Origin: Leisingera sp. ANG1
GTDB taxonomy: Bacteria > Pseudomonadota > Alphaproteobacteria > Rhodobacterales > Rhodobacteraceae
Length of the DNA: 64,000 bases
Assembly (NCBI RefSeq): GCF_000203975.2
Contig: NZ_AFCF02000014.1
Coordinates: 1 to 64,000 of the forward strand
Reading direction: 5' to 3'
Position numbers and translations under genes: made by a program. The notes under the pieces are model-generated. The model saw nothing but the letters and a program-made list of their open reading frames with translations. It did no database searches and was not told where the DNA came from. Below are positions 45,370 to 54,032 of the stretch, piece by piece (the stretch's first letter is position 1; each line of letters begins with the position of its first letter).

Positions 45370-46719
45370 ATGGCTTTATTCAAATTTAATGATCCGGGCG
45401 ACATGGAACTTCTGATTTTTCTTGCACTTGCAGGCTCTGCCATTGCTGTTGGCTTCGACGGAGCCGAAAACTCCGGAGAAGAAACGGCTGAACCGGACAC
45501 ACCAATTGAACCGGAAAAACCTGTTGAGCCGGAAACACCTGTTGAACCTGACCCGCAGCCCCAGGCCGCCAATTTGTCCGGCACCGCTGGAACGGATGAC
45601 ACGCTTAACGGCGGAAATGGAAACGACACGCTGACGGGCAATGCCGGTGATCAGGATCTGCTGACGGGCGGCAGCGGTGATGATGAACTGCGTCTAGGTG
45701 CAGGCAATACTGCCACCGGCGGCGAAGGCGCGGACCGCTTCATCCTGGACGATGAGGGCAGCCGTGAAACAGTGATCGAGGATTTTGAACTGGGTACCGA
45801 CCAACTGGCACTGACACCGTATCATTCGGGTAACGTAAGGCTGATCGAGACCGAAGACGGCAACGGCCTGCGCTTTATCGACACTCTCAACAACCAAACG
45901 ATCCTGACCCTGCCAGGCGTTTCGCTCGCAGAGGGGGAGGTTATTGAAGTGGATTTTCTGCGTGGGAATGGAGACATTGAACGGACTGAACAGTTTGAAA
46001 ACCTTGGCTTCAGCGCCCCCATTGCCCTGGATGCGATCCGCGGCACTTCGGGCAGTGACACACTGGACGGCACCGCAGGCGATGATGTGATCTTTGGCGA
46101 AGACGGCGCTGACACGCTCACGGGCGGTGACGGCAATGACTCGCTGTTCAGCGGGAGCGGCACGGTCTTCTACGACAACTCCTACAACCATTTTCCGGGC
46201 GATCTGACCCATGTGGGTGACAACGATGACGTCCTCGACGGTGGCACTGGAGATGACCGCCTGTGGATCGGTCCCGGGACAACGGCCACCGGCGGCGCAG
46301 GGGCGGACACCTTCCACGCCTTTGCAAATGTGTATGAGGCCGGAACTCCGGCGGCGGAAATCACCGATTTCGATCCGGCGGAAGATCAATTGCGGATCGA
46401 TTTCCCGGTTATTGCCGGCTTCGGGTCCATTCCCAGCTACAGCTTCGAAGATGCCATAGACGGGCTGAGCGTCAGTTACGACGCGGATCAGGACAGCACT
46501 CAGATCGCCATGGACGGTATTGCCATCGCATCATTGCCCGGGGATCAGTCAGGGGTCAGCATTGCTTTCCATGACGACTACTCCACCAGCGAGGACCGTT
46601 GGCGTGATGCGTCGGGTAACCAGATCAGCGCCGAAGAGGGCGCTCAGGCCAGTATCATCCTGACCGCACAAGAGTATTACTCCGTATTCGGAGACAACGG
46701 AACAGCCAGGCCAGCCTAG
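45370..46719 (+). CDS. RTX calcium-binding repeat protein with N-terminal hydrophobic segment, second copy
   Basis: 449 residues from the ATG at 45370, or 438 from 45403, where the chain begins MELLIFLALAGSAIAVGF like its neighbour's. After a Pro/Glu-rich linker (EPEKPVEPETPVEP) two blocks of RTX nonapeptides follow (GGNGNDTLTG and GGDGNDSLFSG), each succeeded by a non-repeat domain with the shared motif AEDQL or GTDQL. This resembles a duplicated roll-plus-cap unit. It is likely surface or periplasmic calcium-binding. Neither start has a strong ribosome site. Confidence 0.82.
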   Translation: MALFKFNDPGDMELLIFLALAGSAIAVGFDGAENSGEETAEPDTPIEPEKPVEPETPVEPDPQPQAANLSGTAGTDDTLNGGNGNDTLTGNAGDQDLLTGGSGDDELRLGAGNTATGGEGADRFILDDEGSRETVIEDFELGTDQLALTPYHSGNVRLIETEDGNGLRFIDTLNNQTILTLPGVSLAEGEVIEVDFLRGNGDIERTEQFENLGFSAPIALDAIRGTSGSDTLDGTAGDDVIFGEDGADTLTGGDGNDSLFSGSGTVFYDNSYNHFPGDLTHVGDNDDVLDGGTGDDRLWIGPGTTATGGAGADTFHAFANVYEAGTPAAEITDFDPAEDQLRIDFPVIAGFGSIPSYSFEDAIDGLSVSYDADQDSTQIAMDGIAIASLPGDQSGVSIAFHDDYSTSEDRWRDASGNQISAEEGAQASIILTAQEYYSVFGDNGTARPA

Positions 46720-46749
46720 GCAAGACCGCAGAATACCCCAAGGATATTA

Positions 46750-46807
46750 GGTCAGCCTTGCTGCCCAAATGTTTCGCGCGCGAAACATCCGGTCAACGCT
46801 GCTGACC
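46750..46807. promoter_or_regulatory. nested palindromes between convergent genes
   Basis: A perfect 20-base palindrome ATGTTTCGCGCGCGAAACAT (46769-46788) is enclosed by outer arms GGTCAGC (46750-46756) and GCTGACC (46801-46807). It may be a protein-binding site or a transcription end. It resembles but does not match the parS consensus (see findings). Confidence 0.5.
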
Positions 46808-46824
46808 CAAAAAGATACGCTTTG

Positions 46825-47751
46825 TTAACCAGCGCTGCCGTCCTGGTTGAAGACCCGGGAGGGATGCAGGCTGCCGGATTTGTAGACGCCGACCGCAACC
46901 GCATGGCCGTCGAGCGACGCCCAGGCCTCATCGCCGTATTCAACCTCATCATTGGGCATCACCATGCCCGGGTTGCCGTTGCGCAGCTTCACCGCGCCCT
47001 CTGGCGTGCATTTGACCTCCGGCAGATCGGCCAGGCCTTCTTCCAGCGGGCGCAGATAAGTGTCCAGCTCCGGAGTGCGGGCCAAGCGGTCGATCTCTTC
47101 CAGCGAAATCCCGTCCTCTGCCGCATCAAAGGGGCCGGACCAGATCCGGCGCAGTTCCTTGACGTGGCCGTGGCAACCCAGCGCCGCGCCCAGGTCCCGG
47201 GCGATGGAACGCACATAGCCGCCCTTGCCGCAGGTCATTTCCAGCACCACGTGGTCCGCATCGGGGCGATCCAGCATGATCAGCTCCTCGACCCACAGCG
47301 GGCGGGCCTCGATCTCCACATCCTCACCATCGCGGGCGAGCTTGTAGGCGCGCTGGCCGTCGATCTTGACCGCGGAGAACTTGGGTGGCACCTGCATGAT
47401 CTCGCCCAGGAAGGGCAACAGCGCCTCCTTGATCTGCGCGTCGCTGGGACGTTCGGCGCTTTCGGCAATCACCTCGCCCTCGGCATCGTCAGTGTTGGTT
47501 GCCTCGCCCAGCCGCACGGTGAAGGTATAGGCCTTCAAGGCGTCGGTGATATAGGGAACCGTCTTGGTCGCTTCGCCCAGCGCCACCGCCAGAACGCCGG
47601 TGGCCTCCGGGTCCAGGGTGCCTGCATGGCCGGCCTTCTTGGCCTCCAGCGCCCAGCGCACCTTGTTCACAACCGCGGTCGAGGTCAGCCCCGCGGGCTT
47701 GTCCACCACCAGCCAGCCGGAAATATCGCGCCCTTTGCGTTTGCGTGCCAT
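46825..47751 (-). CDS. truB: tRNA pseudouridine-55 synthase
   Basis: 308 residues. Catalytic Asp47 in [13 protein letters not shown], preceded by [13 protein letters not shown], and the tRNA-binding [12 protein letters not shown]. It makes the universal T-loop pseudouridine. The last part, about residues 245-308, resembles the TruB C-terminal extension. Monocistronic here. Confidence 0.96.
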   Translation of the reverse strand: MARKRKGRDISGWLVVDKPAGLTSTAVVNKVRWALEAKKAGHAGTLDPEATGVLAVALGEATKTVPYITDALKAYTFTVRLGEATNTDDAEGEVIAESAERPSDAQIKEALLPFLGEIMQVPPKFSAVKIDGQRAYKLARDGEDVEIEARPLWVEELIMLDRPDADHVVLEMTCGKGGYVRSIARDLGAALGCHGHVKELRRIWSGPFDAAEDGISLEEIDRLARTPELDTYLRPLEEGLADLPEVKCTPEGAVKLRNGNPGMVMPNDEVEYGDEAWASLDGHAVAVGVYKSGSLHPSRVFNQDGSAG

Positions 47752-47888
47752 GCATCGTCCCCATGTGTCAGTGAGGCGCGCCGGTTACCGGATCGCCGGG
47801 ACAGTGTCAATTTAACAAAGACCAGGCAGGCGGGAAAGCGGCGCCGGACTGCTTGCCCTTGCCAGGATCCCGCAGTAGGCAATCGCCC

Positions 47889-48542
47889 ATGGCCGTATCA
47901 AGCGAATACACCCCGCCGCAGGACCCGCTGGAGATCCTGCACCACGATGCCGAACTGCTGGCGGTGAACAAGCCTGCAGGCCTGTTGTCTGTGCCGGGGC
48001 GCGGGGAGCATCTGGCCGATTGCCTGATCAGCCGGATCCAGGCAGCCTTCCCCGAGGCCCTGCTGGTGCACCGGCTGGACCGGGATACCTCTGGTGTGAT
48101 GGTCTTTGGCCTGACCCCTCATGCGCAGCGGCACCTGTCGATGCAGTTTGAAAAGCGCACCGCGAAGAAGGTCTATGTAGCACGGGTCGCGGGCCGGCTG
48201 GAGCCGCGCAGCGGTACCGTGGACCTGCCGCTGATCGTCGATTGGCCGAACCGGCCCAAGCAGATGGTCTGCCACGAGACCGGCAAGCCTGCCGTCACCG
48301 ACTGGCGGGTGATGAAATATGAGGACGCTGCCACGCGGGTGCGGCTGACCCCCAAAACCGGGCGTTCGCATCAGCTGCGGGTGCATATGCTGTCACTTGG
48401 GCACCCGATCCTGGGCGATCCGCTCTATGCCACTGGCGCCGCGTTGGAGCATCCGCGCCTGATGCTGCATTCAGAGGAGCTGCGGATCAAGCATCCTGAC
48501 AGCGGCGAGTCGCTGAAATTCCGGGTAAAACCCCTGTTTTAG
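47889..48542 (+). CDS. RluA-family pseudouridine synthase
   Basis: 217 residues from the ATG at 47889. The catalytic Asp64 lies in LVHRLDRDTSGVMVFG; other landmarks are AVNKPAGLLSVPGRG and TGRSHQLRVHMLSLGHPILGDPLY. Without an S4 domain and at this length it resembles the RluA (23S 746/tRNA 32) type. Divergent from truB with a 137-base gap, so two pseudouridylating enzymes are neighbours. Confidence 0.93.
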   Translation: MAVSSEYTPPQDPLEILHHDAELLAVNKPAGLLSVPGRGEHLADCLISRIQAAFPEALLVHRLDRDTSGVMVFGLTPHAQRHLSMQFEKRTAKKVYVARVAGRLEPRSGTVDLPLIVDWPNRPKQMVCHETGKPAVTDWRVMKYEDAATRVRLTPKTGRSHQLRVHMLSLGHPILGDPLYATGAALEHPRLMLHSEELRIKHPDSGESLKFRVKPLF

Positions 48543-48549
48543 AGCCTGA

Positions 48550-49104
48550 TCACGGCGCTTCCATCACCATCAGGAACACGGTGTCCGCTTGCTGCGCCTC
48601 GTAGGTATGGGGGTGATCCCCCGGATAGGTAAAGTAATCGCCCGGCCACAGCTGCTCCTCCTGCCCTTCCGGCCCAGCCCGCATCTGCCCGGAACAAATC
48701 AGCATATGCTCCACCGTGCCGCGCGGATGCGGCTGGGCGCGGCGGATCTCTCCCGGCTGCATCACCACCCGGTAGACATCCCGGCGCACATTCGGCGGGC
48801 AGCGGGACAACAGGACCGCGGCGAAGTCCGACTGTTCGGATTCCAGTACCTCGCCCTCCTCCGCGCGGACCAGCCGGGTGGCAGGCGCCTCGGTTTCAAA
48901 CAGCAGGCTTAGCGGGATATCCAGCGCTGCCGCCAACGCCCAAAGCGTCTCTACACTGGGGTTTCCATTGCCTGCCTCCAGCTGAGACAGGGTCGATTTT
49001 GCAATTCCTGCCTCGGCCGCGAGTGCCGACAGCGACTTTCCCGCGCGGCTGCGTTCGCGCTGGATGGCCGCGGCTATCATCTTGTGGGGCGCTGATGTGT
49101 TCAT
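48550..49104 (-). CDS. XRE-family regulator with C-terminal cupin domain
   Basis: 184 residues. The helix-turn-helix (about 9-65) is RERSRAGKSLSALAAEAGIAKSTLSQLEAGNGNPSVETLWALA, followed by a cupin (about 105-180) with PHPRGTVEHMLICSG and GDYFTYPGDHPHTY, whose His and Asp residues could bind a metal or small ligand. Regulators with this plan often control amino acid or amine transport. It is divergent from azlCD with a palindrome between, so azlCD is the likely target. Confidence 0.92.
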   Translation of the reverse strand: MNTSAPHKMIAAAIQRERSRAGKSLSALAAEAGIAKSTLSQLEAGNGNPSVETLWALAAALDIPLSLLFETEAPATRLVRAEEGEVLESEQSDFAAVLLSRCPPNVRRDVYRVVMQPGEIRRAQPHPRGTVEHMLICSGQMRAGPEGQEEQLWPGDYFTYPGDHPHTYEAQQADTVFLMVMEAP

Positions 49105-49125
49105 TATTTCATCCCATCGTTCACC

Positions 49126-49144
49126 TTGACGAACAATTCGTTCG
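49126..49144. promoter_or_regulatory. candidate azlCD promoter element and overlapping operator
   Basis: TTGACG (49126-49131) resembles a plus-strand -35 box. CGAACAATTCGTTCG (49130-49144), with five-base arms, starts at its end, where a bound repressor would block RNA polymerase. The -10 region is not clear. Position between the XRE-cupin gene and azlC supports this reading. Confidence 0.4.
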
Positions 49145-49209
49145 TTCGGTAAAGAAGCCTCACGTTCGGCTTAAATGAACATCCCGCCTTTTTCCAGAGG
49201 AGCCTTGCA

Positions 49210-49923
49210 ATGACCGTTCAGGACATAACTGCTCAGCCCCCTGCCCGCGGCCAGCTGCTGGCCGGGTTGCGGGACATCCTGCCGCTGGCAGTCGGCGTCG
49301 CTGTCTATGGCGTGGCCTTTGGCCTTTTGGCCGCTCAGGCGCAGATGAGCGGGCTGCAGACAGGTGTGATGGGGACCATCGTCTTTGCCGGGTCCTCGCA
49401 GATCATCGCGGTAGAGCGGCTGGTGGCAGGCGCCGGTGCGGGTGCCGCCCTGCTGGCGGGGCTTGCGCTGAACCTTCGGCTGTTGCTGATCACGGCCTCA
49501 TTGCGGGATGAACTGGCCGGGCGCCCCTGGTGGCAGGTGCTGCTTGGTGTGCATCTGGCCACGGATGAGAACTGGGCGCTGATGCACGCAACGCGCGCCC
49601 GCGGCAGCATAGCGGGCTACTGGTATCTGGTGGGCGGCGGATTGGCGCTGGTCGCGGTCTGGGTTCTGGCCACGGTTGCAGGTGCGGGGTTCGCGGCGGC
49701 CGTACCGGAACCTCGCGCCTTGGGCATGGACTTTGCCTTCACTGCCGCCTTTATCGCCATCTTGCGCTCCTTATGGAGCGGCAACGCCATGCTGCTGCCA
49801 TGGGCCGGATCCGTTGCCATCGTGTTGCTTGCAGGTTTGCTGTCTCCGCTGGATCCCACCTGGACACTGATCCTGGGCGGCGTCAGCGGTGCGGCCATCG
49901 CAGGAGCATTTGGCCATGACTGA
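49210..49923 (+). CDS. azlC: AzlC-family amino acid exporter, large subunit
   Basis: 237 residues, about six helices: LPLAVGVAVYGVAFGLLAAQAQM and FAGSSQIIAVERLVAG at the start and LATDENWALMHATRARG in the middle, all family motifs. With AzlD it exports branched-chain amino acids or analogues. GAGGAG precedes the ATG. Its stop overlaps the azlD start. Confidence 0.94.
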   Translation: MTVQDITAQPPARGQLLAGLRDILPLAVGVAVYGVAFGLLAAQAQMSGLQTGVMGTIVFAGSSQIIAVERLVAGAGAGAALLAGLALNLRLLLITASLRDELAGRPWWQVLLGVHLATDENWALMHATRARGSIAGYWYLVGGGLALVAVWVLATVAGAGFAAAVPEPRALGMDFAFTAAFIAILRSLWSGNAMLLPWAGSVAIVLLAGLLSPLDPTWTLILGGVSGAAIAGAFGHD

Positions 49924-50209
49924 GACGTGGACCCTGATCCTTGGCTTGGCAACGGCAACCTTTGCGGTGCGTCTGTCGGGCTATCTGCTGGGCCGGAGGC
50001 TGCCGGATCACGGCCCCTGGGCACGCGGGCTGCAAGCACTGCCGGGTTGCCTGATCCTGTCGCTGGTCACCTATCTGCTGATGCAGGGCGGACCGGATGA
50101 ATGGATCGCTGGCACAGCCGCCTTTATGGTGGCGCTGATCACCCGCAGCCTGCCGCTGACAATGGGCACCGGAATTGCAGTAATCTGCCTGCTTAGAGCC
50201 AATTTCTGA
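49916..50209 (+). CDS. azlD: AzlD-family amino acid exporter, small subunit
   Basis: 97 residues from the ATG at 49916, which overlaps azlC by eight bases. About four short helices, with AVRLSGYLLGRRLPDHGPWARGLQALPGCLILSL as the family core. Obligatory partner of AzlC. Confidence 0.93.
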   Translation: MTETWTLILGLATATFAVRLSGYLLGRRLPDHGPWARGLQALPGCLILSLVTYLLMQGGPDEWIAGTAAFMVALITRSLPLTMGTGIAVICLLRANF

Positions 50210-50261
50210 CCAGAACTCTCAGCACCCATTGAGGGTTAAGCACCGCTCAGCAGCCCCCTGC

Positions 50262-50336
50262 CCATGCGCAGCACGGGCCACGCCCGAGCCTGAATGCGGT
50301 CCGGCGCAGCCGGGCGGCCTGAAGGCGCGGGAGCAC
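50262..50336. repeat. dispersed 75-base repeat, copy 2
   Basis: Partner of 43049-43123. The second hairpin is CCGGC-GCA-GCCGG, its loop differing by one base from copy 1, and the first carries a single mismatch. It too lies just past a minus-strand terminator. Confidence 0.75.
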
Positions 50337-50359
50337 CGCCCCGTCGCGCACAATGGCGC

Positions 50360-50387
50360 AAAAAGAAAGCCGCCTCGGAAGGCGGCT
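50360..50387 (-). terminator. terminator of the aldehyde dehydrogenase gene
   Basis: Eight-base-pair stem AGCCGCCT / AGGCGGCT with loop CGGA; on the minus strand TTTCTTTTT follows. Confidence 0.9.
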
Positions 50388-50412
50388 CTCCATTGCTTCG
50401 AACGTATTAAGC

Positions 50413-51852
50413 TTACTCGGCAGCCCAGCCGCCGACAGCTTTCACTTCCAGGAAGTCCTCAATGCCCCATTTGCCGCCTTCGCGGCCCTTGCCGGACTGT
50501 TTCATGCCGCCAAAGGGCGAGCCTGCCGAGCGGGACTTGCCGTTCATCTCCACCATGCCGGACCGCAGCGCACGGGCCATGCGGTTGGCGCGGGCGCCAT
50601 CCTGGGTCTGCACGTAGTTTGTCAGGCCATAAGGCGTGTCGTTGGAGATCTCGATCGCTTCCTCTTCGGTCTCGAAAGGAATGATCGACAGCACCGGGCC
50701 GAAGATCTCCTCCCGCGCGATGGTCATCTGGTTGTTCACATCGGCAAAAACCGTCGGCTTCACGTAGAAGCCCTTGTTCAGCCCGTCCGGACGGCCGGTG
50801 CCGCCGGCAACCAGTTTGGCGCCTTCGTCGATACCCGCCTGGATCAGGTCCTGGATCTTGTTCCACTGCAGTTCATTGACCACCGGGCCAATGTGGCGGC
50901 CTTCCTGATCGGCCGGGCCGACCTCCACCTTGGCTGCCACTTCCGCAGCCTCGGCAACCACGCGGTCATAAATGCTGTTCTGAACCAGCATCCGGCTGGG
51001 CGCGTTGCAGCTCTGGCCGGTGTTCTGCATCATGTGCAGCACGCCGCGCTTCACGGCCTTTTCATCGGCATCTTCAAAGATCACGTTGGCGCCTTTGCCG
51101 CCCAGCTCCAGATCCACCTTCTTGAGGGTCGGTGCGGCGGCCTGGGTAATGGCGACGCCTGCGCGTGTAGAGCCGGTGAAGGAAATCATGTCCACATCCG
51201 GATGGGTGGTCAGCTGCGAGCCGACCCCCGGGCCGTCGCCGTTCACCAGGTTGAAGACGCCCGCAGGGAAACCGGCTTCATCCATCAGCTCTGCAAAGAT
51301 CATTGCGTTGAGCGGGCTTTGTTCCGACGGTTTCAGCACCATGGTGCAGCCAGCGACTGCGGCGGCGCCGACCTTGAGTGTCACCTGATTCATCGGCCAG
51401 TTCCAAGGCGTGATCAGGGCGCAGACGCCCACAGCCTCGTGAATGATGCGGTCGTTGGGGCTCCGGTCATTCAGCGGTGCGTCAAAGGGAAACTCCTTGG
51501 CCGCGGCGATAAAGTTGCGCAGGTGCCAGCTGCCGGCGCCAACCTGCGAGGTGCGCGACATGTCGATCGGCGCGCCCATTTCCAGCGACATTGCCTGGGC
51601 AAGGTCCTCGGCACGGGCCTCATAGACGTCGATCAGCTTCTCGACCAGCGCGATGCGCTCTTCCACCGGCGTCGCCATCCAGCCTGGCAGCGCCGCCTTG
51701 GCAGCGGCCACCGCGGCGTTGGTGTCGGCTTCAGAACCCAGCGAAATCACTGCACAGGGTTCTTCGGTCGAGGGGTTGATCACCTCGAAATCATTTGCGG
51801 CGGCGGGGGCGACCCACTGGCCGTTGATGTAAAAGTCACGTTTTTCGATCAT
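50413..51852 (-). CDS. NAD(P)-dependent aldehyde dehydrogenase
   Basis: 479 residues, the usual size. Cofactor segment ITPWNWP and LKPSEQSP, general base Glu249 in DLELGGKGANV, catalytic nucleophile Cys282 in GQSCNAPSRM. The sequence is of the type annotated broadly as aldehyde dehydrogenase, and the substrate is not fixed by context. An 18-base palindrome lies about 100 bases upstream of the start. Transcribed alone, followed by a strong terminator. Confidence 0.93.
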   Translation of the reverse strand: MIEKRDFYINGQWVAPAAANDFEVINPSTEEPCAVISLGSEADTNAAVAAAKAALPGWMATPVEERIALVEKLIDVYEARAEDLAQAMSLEMGAPIDMSRTSQVGAGSWHLRNFIAAAKEFPFDAPLNDRSPNDRIIHEAVGVCALITPWNWPMNQVTLKVGAAAVAGCTMVLKPSEQSPLNAMIFAELMDEAGFPAGVFNLVNGDGPGVGSQLTTHPDVDMISFTGSTRAGVAITQAAAPTLKKVDLELGGKGANVIFEDADEKAVKRGVLHMMQNTGQSCNAPSRMLVQNSIYDRVVAEAAEVAAKVEVGPADQEGRHIGPVVNELQWNKIQDLIQAGIDEGAKLVAGGTGRPDGLNKGFYVKPTVFADVNNQMTIAREEIFGPVLSIIPFETEEEAIEISNDTPYGLTNYVQTQDGARANRMARALRSGMVEMNGKSRSAGSPFGGMKQSGKGREGGKWGIEDFLEVKAVGGWAAE

Positions 51853-51949
51853 CTGGGAACTCCCAATTCAGACGTATTCCTGGCACCGGCTTGCCGGTTT
51901 TGCGGCCACTCTGTCACTGCACCCAGAAGGGAGCAAGGGTCTTTGCTGC

Positions 51950-51967
51950 ATAATTTGATCAAATTAT
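51950..51967. promoter_or_regulatory. 18-base perfect palindrome upstream of the aldehyde dehydrogenase
   Basis: ATAATTTGATCAAATTAT, AT-rich within GC-rich surroundings, 98 bases before the aldehyde dehydrogenase start and 153 before the peroxiredoxin start. It looks like the site of a homodimeric repressor; which gene it serves is unclear. Confidence 0.55.
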
Positions 51968-52119
51968 AGCAAGCCCTGTCAAGACCCGTGCCAGGCAGCT
52001 GCCGGCCCGGCGAGCAGAGATATTTTGCGGTTTCCTTGCACGGCTACTTTATCGTTGCGTTAGAGTACTTAGGTAGCAGTCAAGACGACTCAATATTTAA
52101 CTGACAAGGAGATACCGCC

Positions 52120-52770
52120 ATGGGTTTGCGCATTAACGACACGGTCCCGGATTTTACCGCGGAAACGGATCAGGGCAGCATTACATTCCATGACTGGATC
52201 GGCGACAGCTGGGCGATTCTGTTCTCCCACCCCAAGGACTTCACCCCTGTCTGCACCACCGAATTCTCAGCGGTTGCGCAATTGGGCGACGAATGGGCCA
52301 AGCGCAACACCAAGGTGATCGGCGTTTCGGTTGATGGTGTCGAGGACCACAAGAAGTGGAAAAAGGACATCGAGGAATACGGCAAGGCTGCGCCGGGCTT
52401 CCCGATCATTGCCGACGACGGGCTGGCGGTGTCCAAGGCGTTCGACATGCTGCCTGCCGAAGCCTATCTGCCCGATGGCCGCACCCCTGCCGACAGCGCC
52501 ACCGTGCGCTCGGTTTTCATTATCGGCCCGGACAAGCAGCTGAAGCTTTCGATGACTTACCCAATGACCGTGGGCCGCAACTTTGCCGAGATCCTGCGGG
52601 CACTGGACGGGCTGCAGATGACGGCCAAGGGCGTCGCCACCCCGGCGAACTGGGTGCCCGGCGAGGACGTGATTATCCCGCCTGCGGTTTCGAATGAGGA
52701 TGCCAAGGCGAAGTTCGGCGACTTCGAGACCATCTTCCCCTACCTGCGCAAGGTGAAAGCGCCGGAATAA
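52120..52770 (+). CDS. 1-Cys peroxiredoxin (Prx6 type)
   Basis: 216 residues. The peroxidatic Cys45 lies in HPKDFTPVCTTEF and is the only cysteine, so there is no resolving Cys. The C-terminal extension PANWVPGEDVIIPPAVSNEDAKAKF is typical of the Prx6 branch. It reduces peroxides with an external reductant. AAGGAG precedes the ATG. Divergent from the aldehyde dehydrogenase. Confidence 0.95.
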   Translation: MGLRINDTVPDFTAETDQGSITFHDWIGDSWAILFSHPKDFTPVCTTEFSAVAQLGDEWAKRNTKVIGVSVDGVEDHKKWKKDIEEYGKAAPGFPIIADDGLAVSKAFDMLPAEAYLPDGRTPADSATVRSVFIIGPDKQLKLSMTYPMTVGRNFAEILRALDGLQMTAKGVATPANWVPGEDVIIPPAVSNEDAKAKFGDFETIFPYLRKVKAPE

Positions 52771-52823
52771 AGCTACCAGGATGCGGCCTTGTCAGCACGC
52801 TGGCGCGGCCGCATCAATCAGAC

Positions 52824-53981
52824 TCAAAAGCCCTTGTGCCGCCTGATATCTTCGATTTCCTTCAAGATCACCCTGCCTTCAGGTCCATCAAGCGTCTTGG
52901 CAAAATCGTAAACCCTGTCGGAGTTTTCCTGGTCTGCTGATACCAAAGATTTCTTGAGGAACGCAAAGCCATGCTTCTTGTGAAGCAGGCTTGGCAGAAC
53001 ATAACTGACCCCGATACGCGCCGCGATTGTCAGCATGAGCTTTATAAGTTTTTCCCGCTCCTCTTTCGATCTTTCCGCGTCCAATCCAGGAACAGAACGC
53101 GTAAGAAACTCCTGGCTGACCGCGTCATCGAGATAGGTCAACGAGCGGGCCAGCTTGTTGATTTCGGCATTTGAGCAGCTCTGCAAAACCTCTGGCAAAC
53201 TGCGAATGTCATAGGTTGCCCCGTGCGAGAATCCGTTTTTCAAAGCAAAGCGGGTCATACCAATTTCTCCCCGGCGAACCACCTTGTTCTTTTTCTTGGT
53301 CAGGGGATACTTTTGCCAATATTGCTTGTAGCGCTTGCTTCGCAGCAGTTTGGGACCAACGGACAACGCATAAGATCCGTAGTGAAAGTGACGCAATCCA
53401 GGATCAAATTCCCACTGTATCTGTTCATATTGATCCGGCGTCACCCGAGATATTCCAAAACTGGTCGCAGCTGCTGCGTAGTCCACACCCAGATCCTCGG
53501 CATCCTGCAACCAATTGCGGGACCCCGGCAACGGAAACCAGCTGGAATCGTTAAGAAGCACCAAGCGATCCAGAGTTTCCAGGCTGCCTTGAAGCGACAG
53601 AACACCGTCCCGGTAGCCGCCAAAGTCATAACCGACATTCGGTCGCTCCAGCAGGCGCCAGCAGTTTGCCTTCAGGTACTCCGCATCCTCGCCCGTAACA
53701 GGCAGATTTGAAACAACCAGAGGCGCATAGTTGTTTTCGCGGAGGTACCGGAGTGCCAGCTTATGGCTTTCGAGCAGCCCGCCTTGCGGGAAGATCAGGT
53801 AAATCGCAACACGCGATCCCGCTGGAACACCACCATCTGTCTGCCTGATCCGGCCAGCGAGAAACATGTCATAAAATCTGGCCCCGAACAAAAAGGAGCC
53901 GACATGACCAGGCAGACTGGGCAGCTGTTGAAACGGGCGCTTCAATTCCCGGGTAATTTTCCAAAGCGGGGGCAGTTTCAT
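52824..53981 (-). CDS. RgpF-type rhamnan synthesis / glycosyltransferase-like protein
   Basis: 385 residues. Family landmarks are VAIYLIFPQGGLLESHKLALRYLRENNYAPLVVSN, the signature RPNVGYDFGGYRDGV and LVLLNDSSWFPL. RgpF-like proteins act in assembly of rhamnose-rich or other surface polysaccharides. DNA looks more AT-rich than the neighbours, which together with the next gene suggests a horizontally acquired glycan pair. About 50 bases from the upstream glycosyltransferase on the same strand. Confidence 0.85.
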   Translation of the reverse strand: MKLPPLWKITRELKRPFQQLPSLPGHVGSFLFGARFYDMFLAGRIRQTDGGVPAGSRVAIYLIFPQGGLLESHKLALRYLRENNYAPLVVSNLPVTGEDAEYLKANCWRLLERPNVGYDFGGYRDGVLSLQGSLETLDRLVLLNDSSWFPLPGSRNWLQDAEDLGVDYAAAATSFGISRVTPDQYEQIQWEFDPGLRHFHYGSYALSVGPKLLRSKRYKQYWQKYPLTKKKNKVVRRGEIGMTRFALKNGFSHGATYDIRSLPEVLQSCSNAEINKLARSLTYLDDAVSQEFLTRSVPGLDAERSKEEREKLIKLMLTIAARIGVSYVLPSLLHKKHGFAFLKKSLVSADQENSDRVYDFAKTLDGPEGRVILKEIEDIRRHKGF

Positions 53982-54032
53982 CGTCTCTGGCCTCTTTAAT
54001 TATTAAAGACCCTGGTACTCGCGCACTGGCTG

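Noticed and set aside
46769-46788. Canonical chromosomal parS
   Set aside because: The centre has six bases rather than four and does not match TGTTTCACGTGAAACA, so it is reported only as parS-like.
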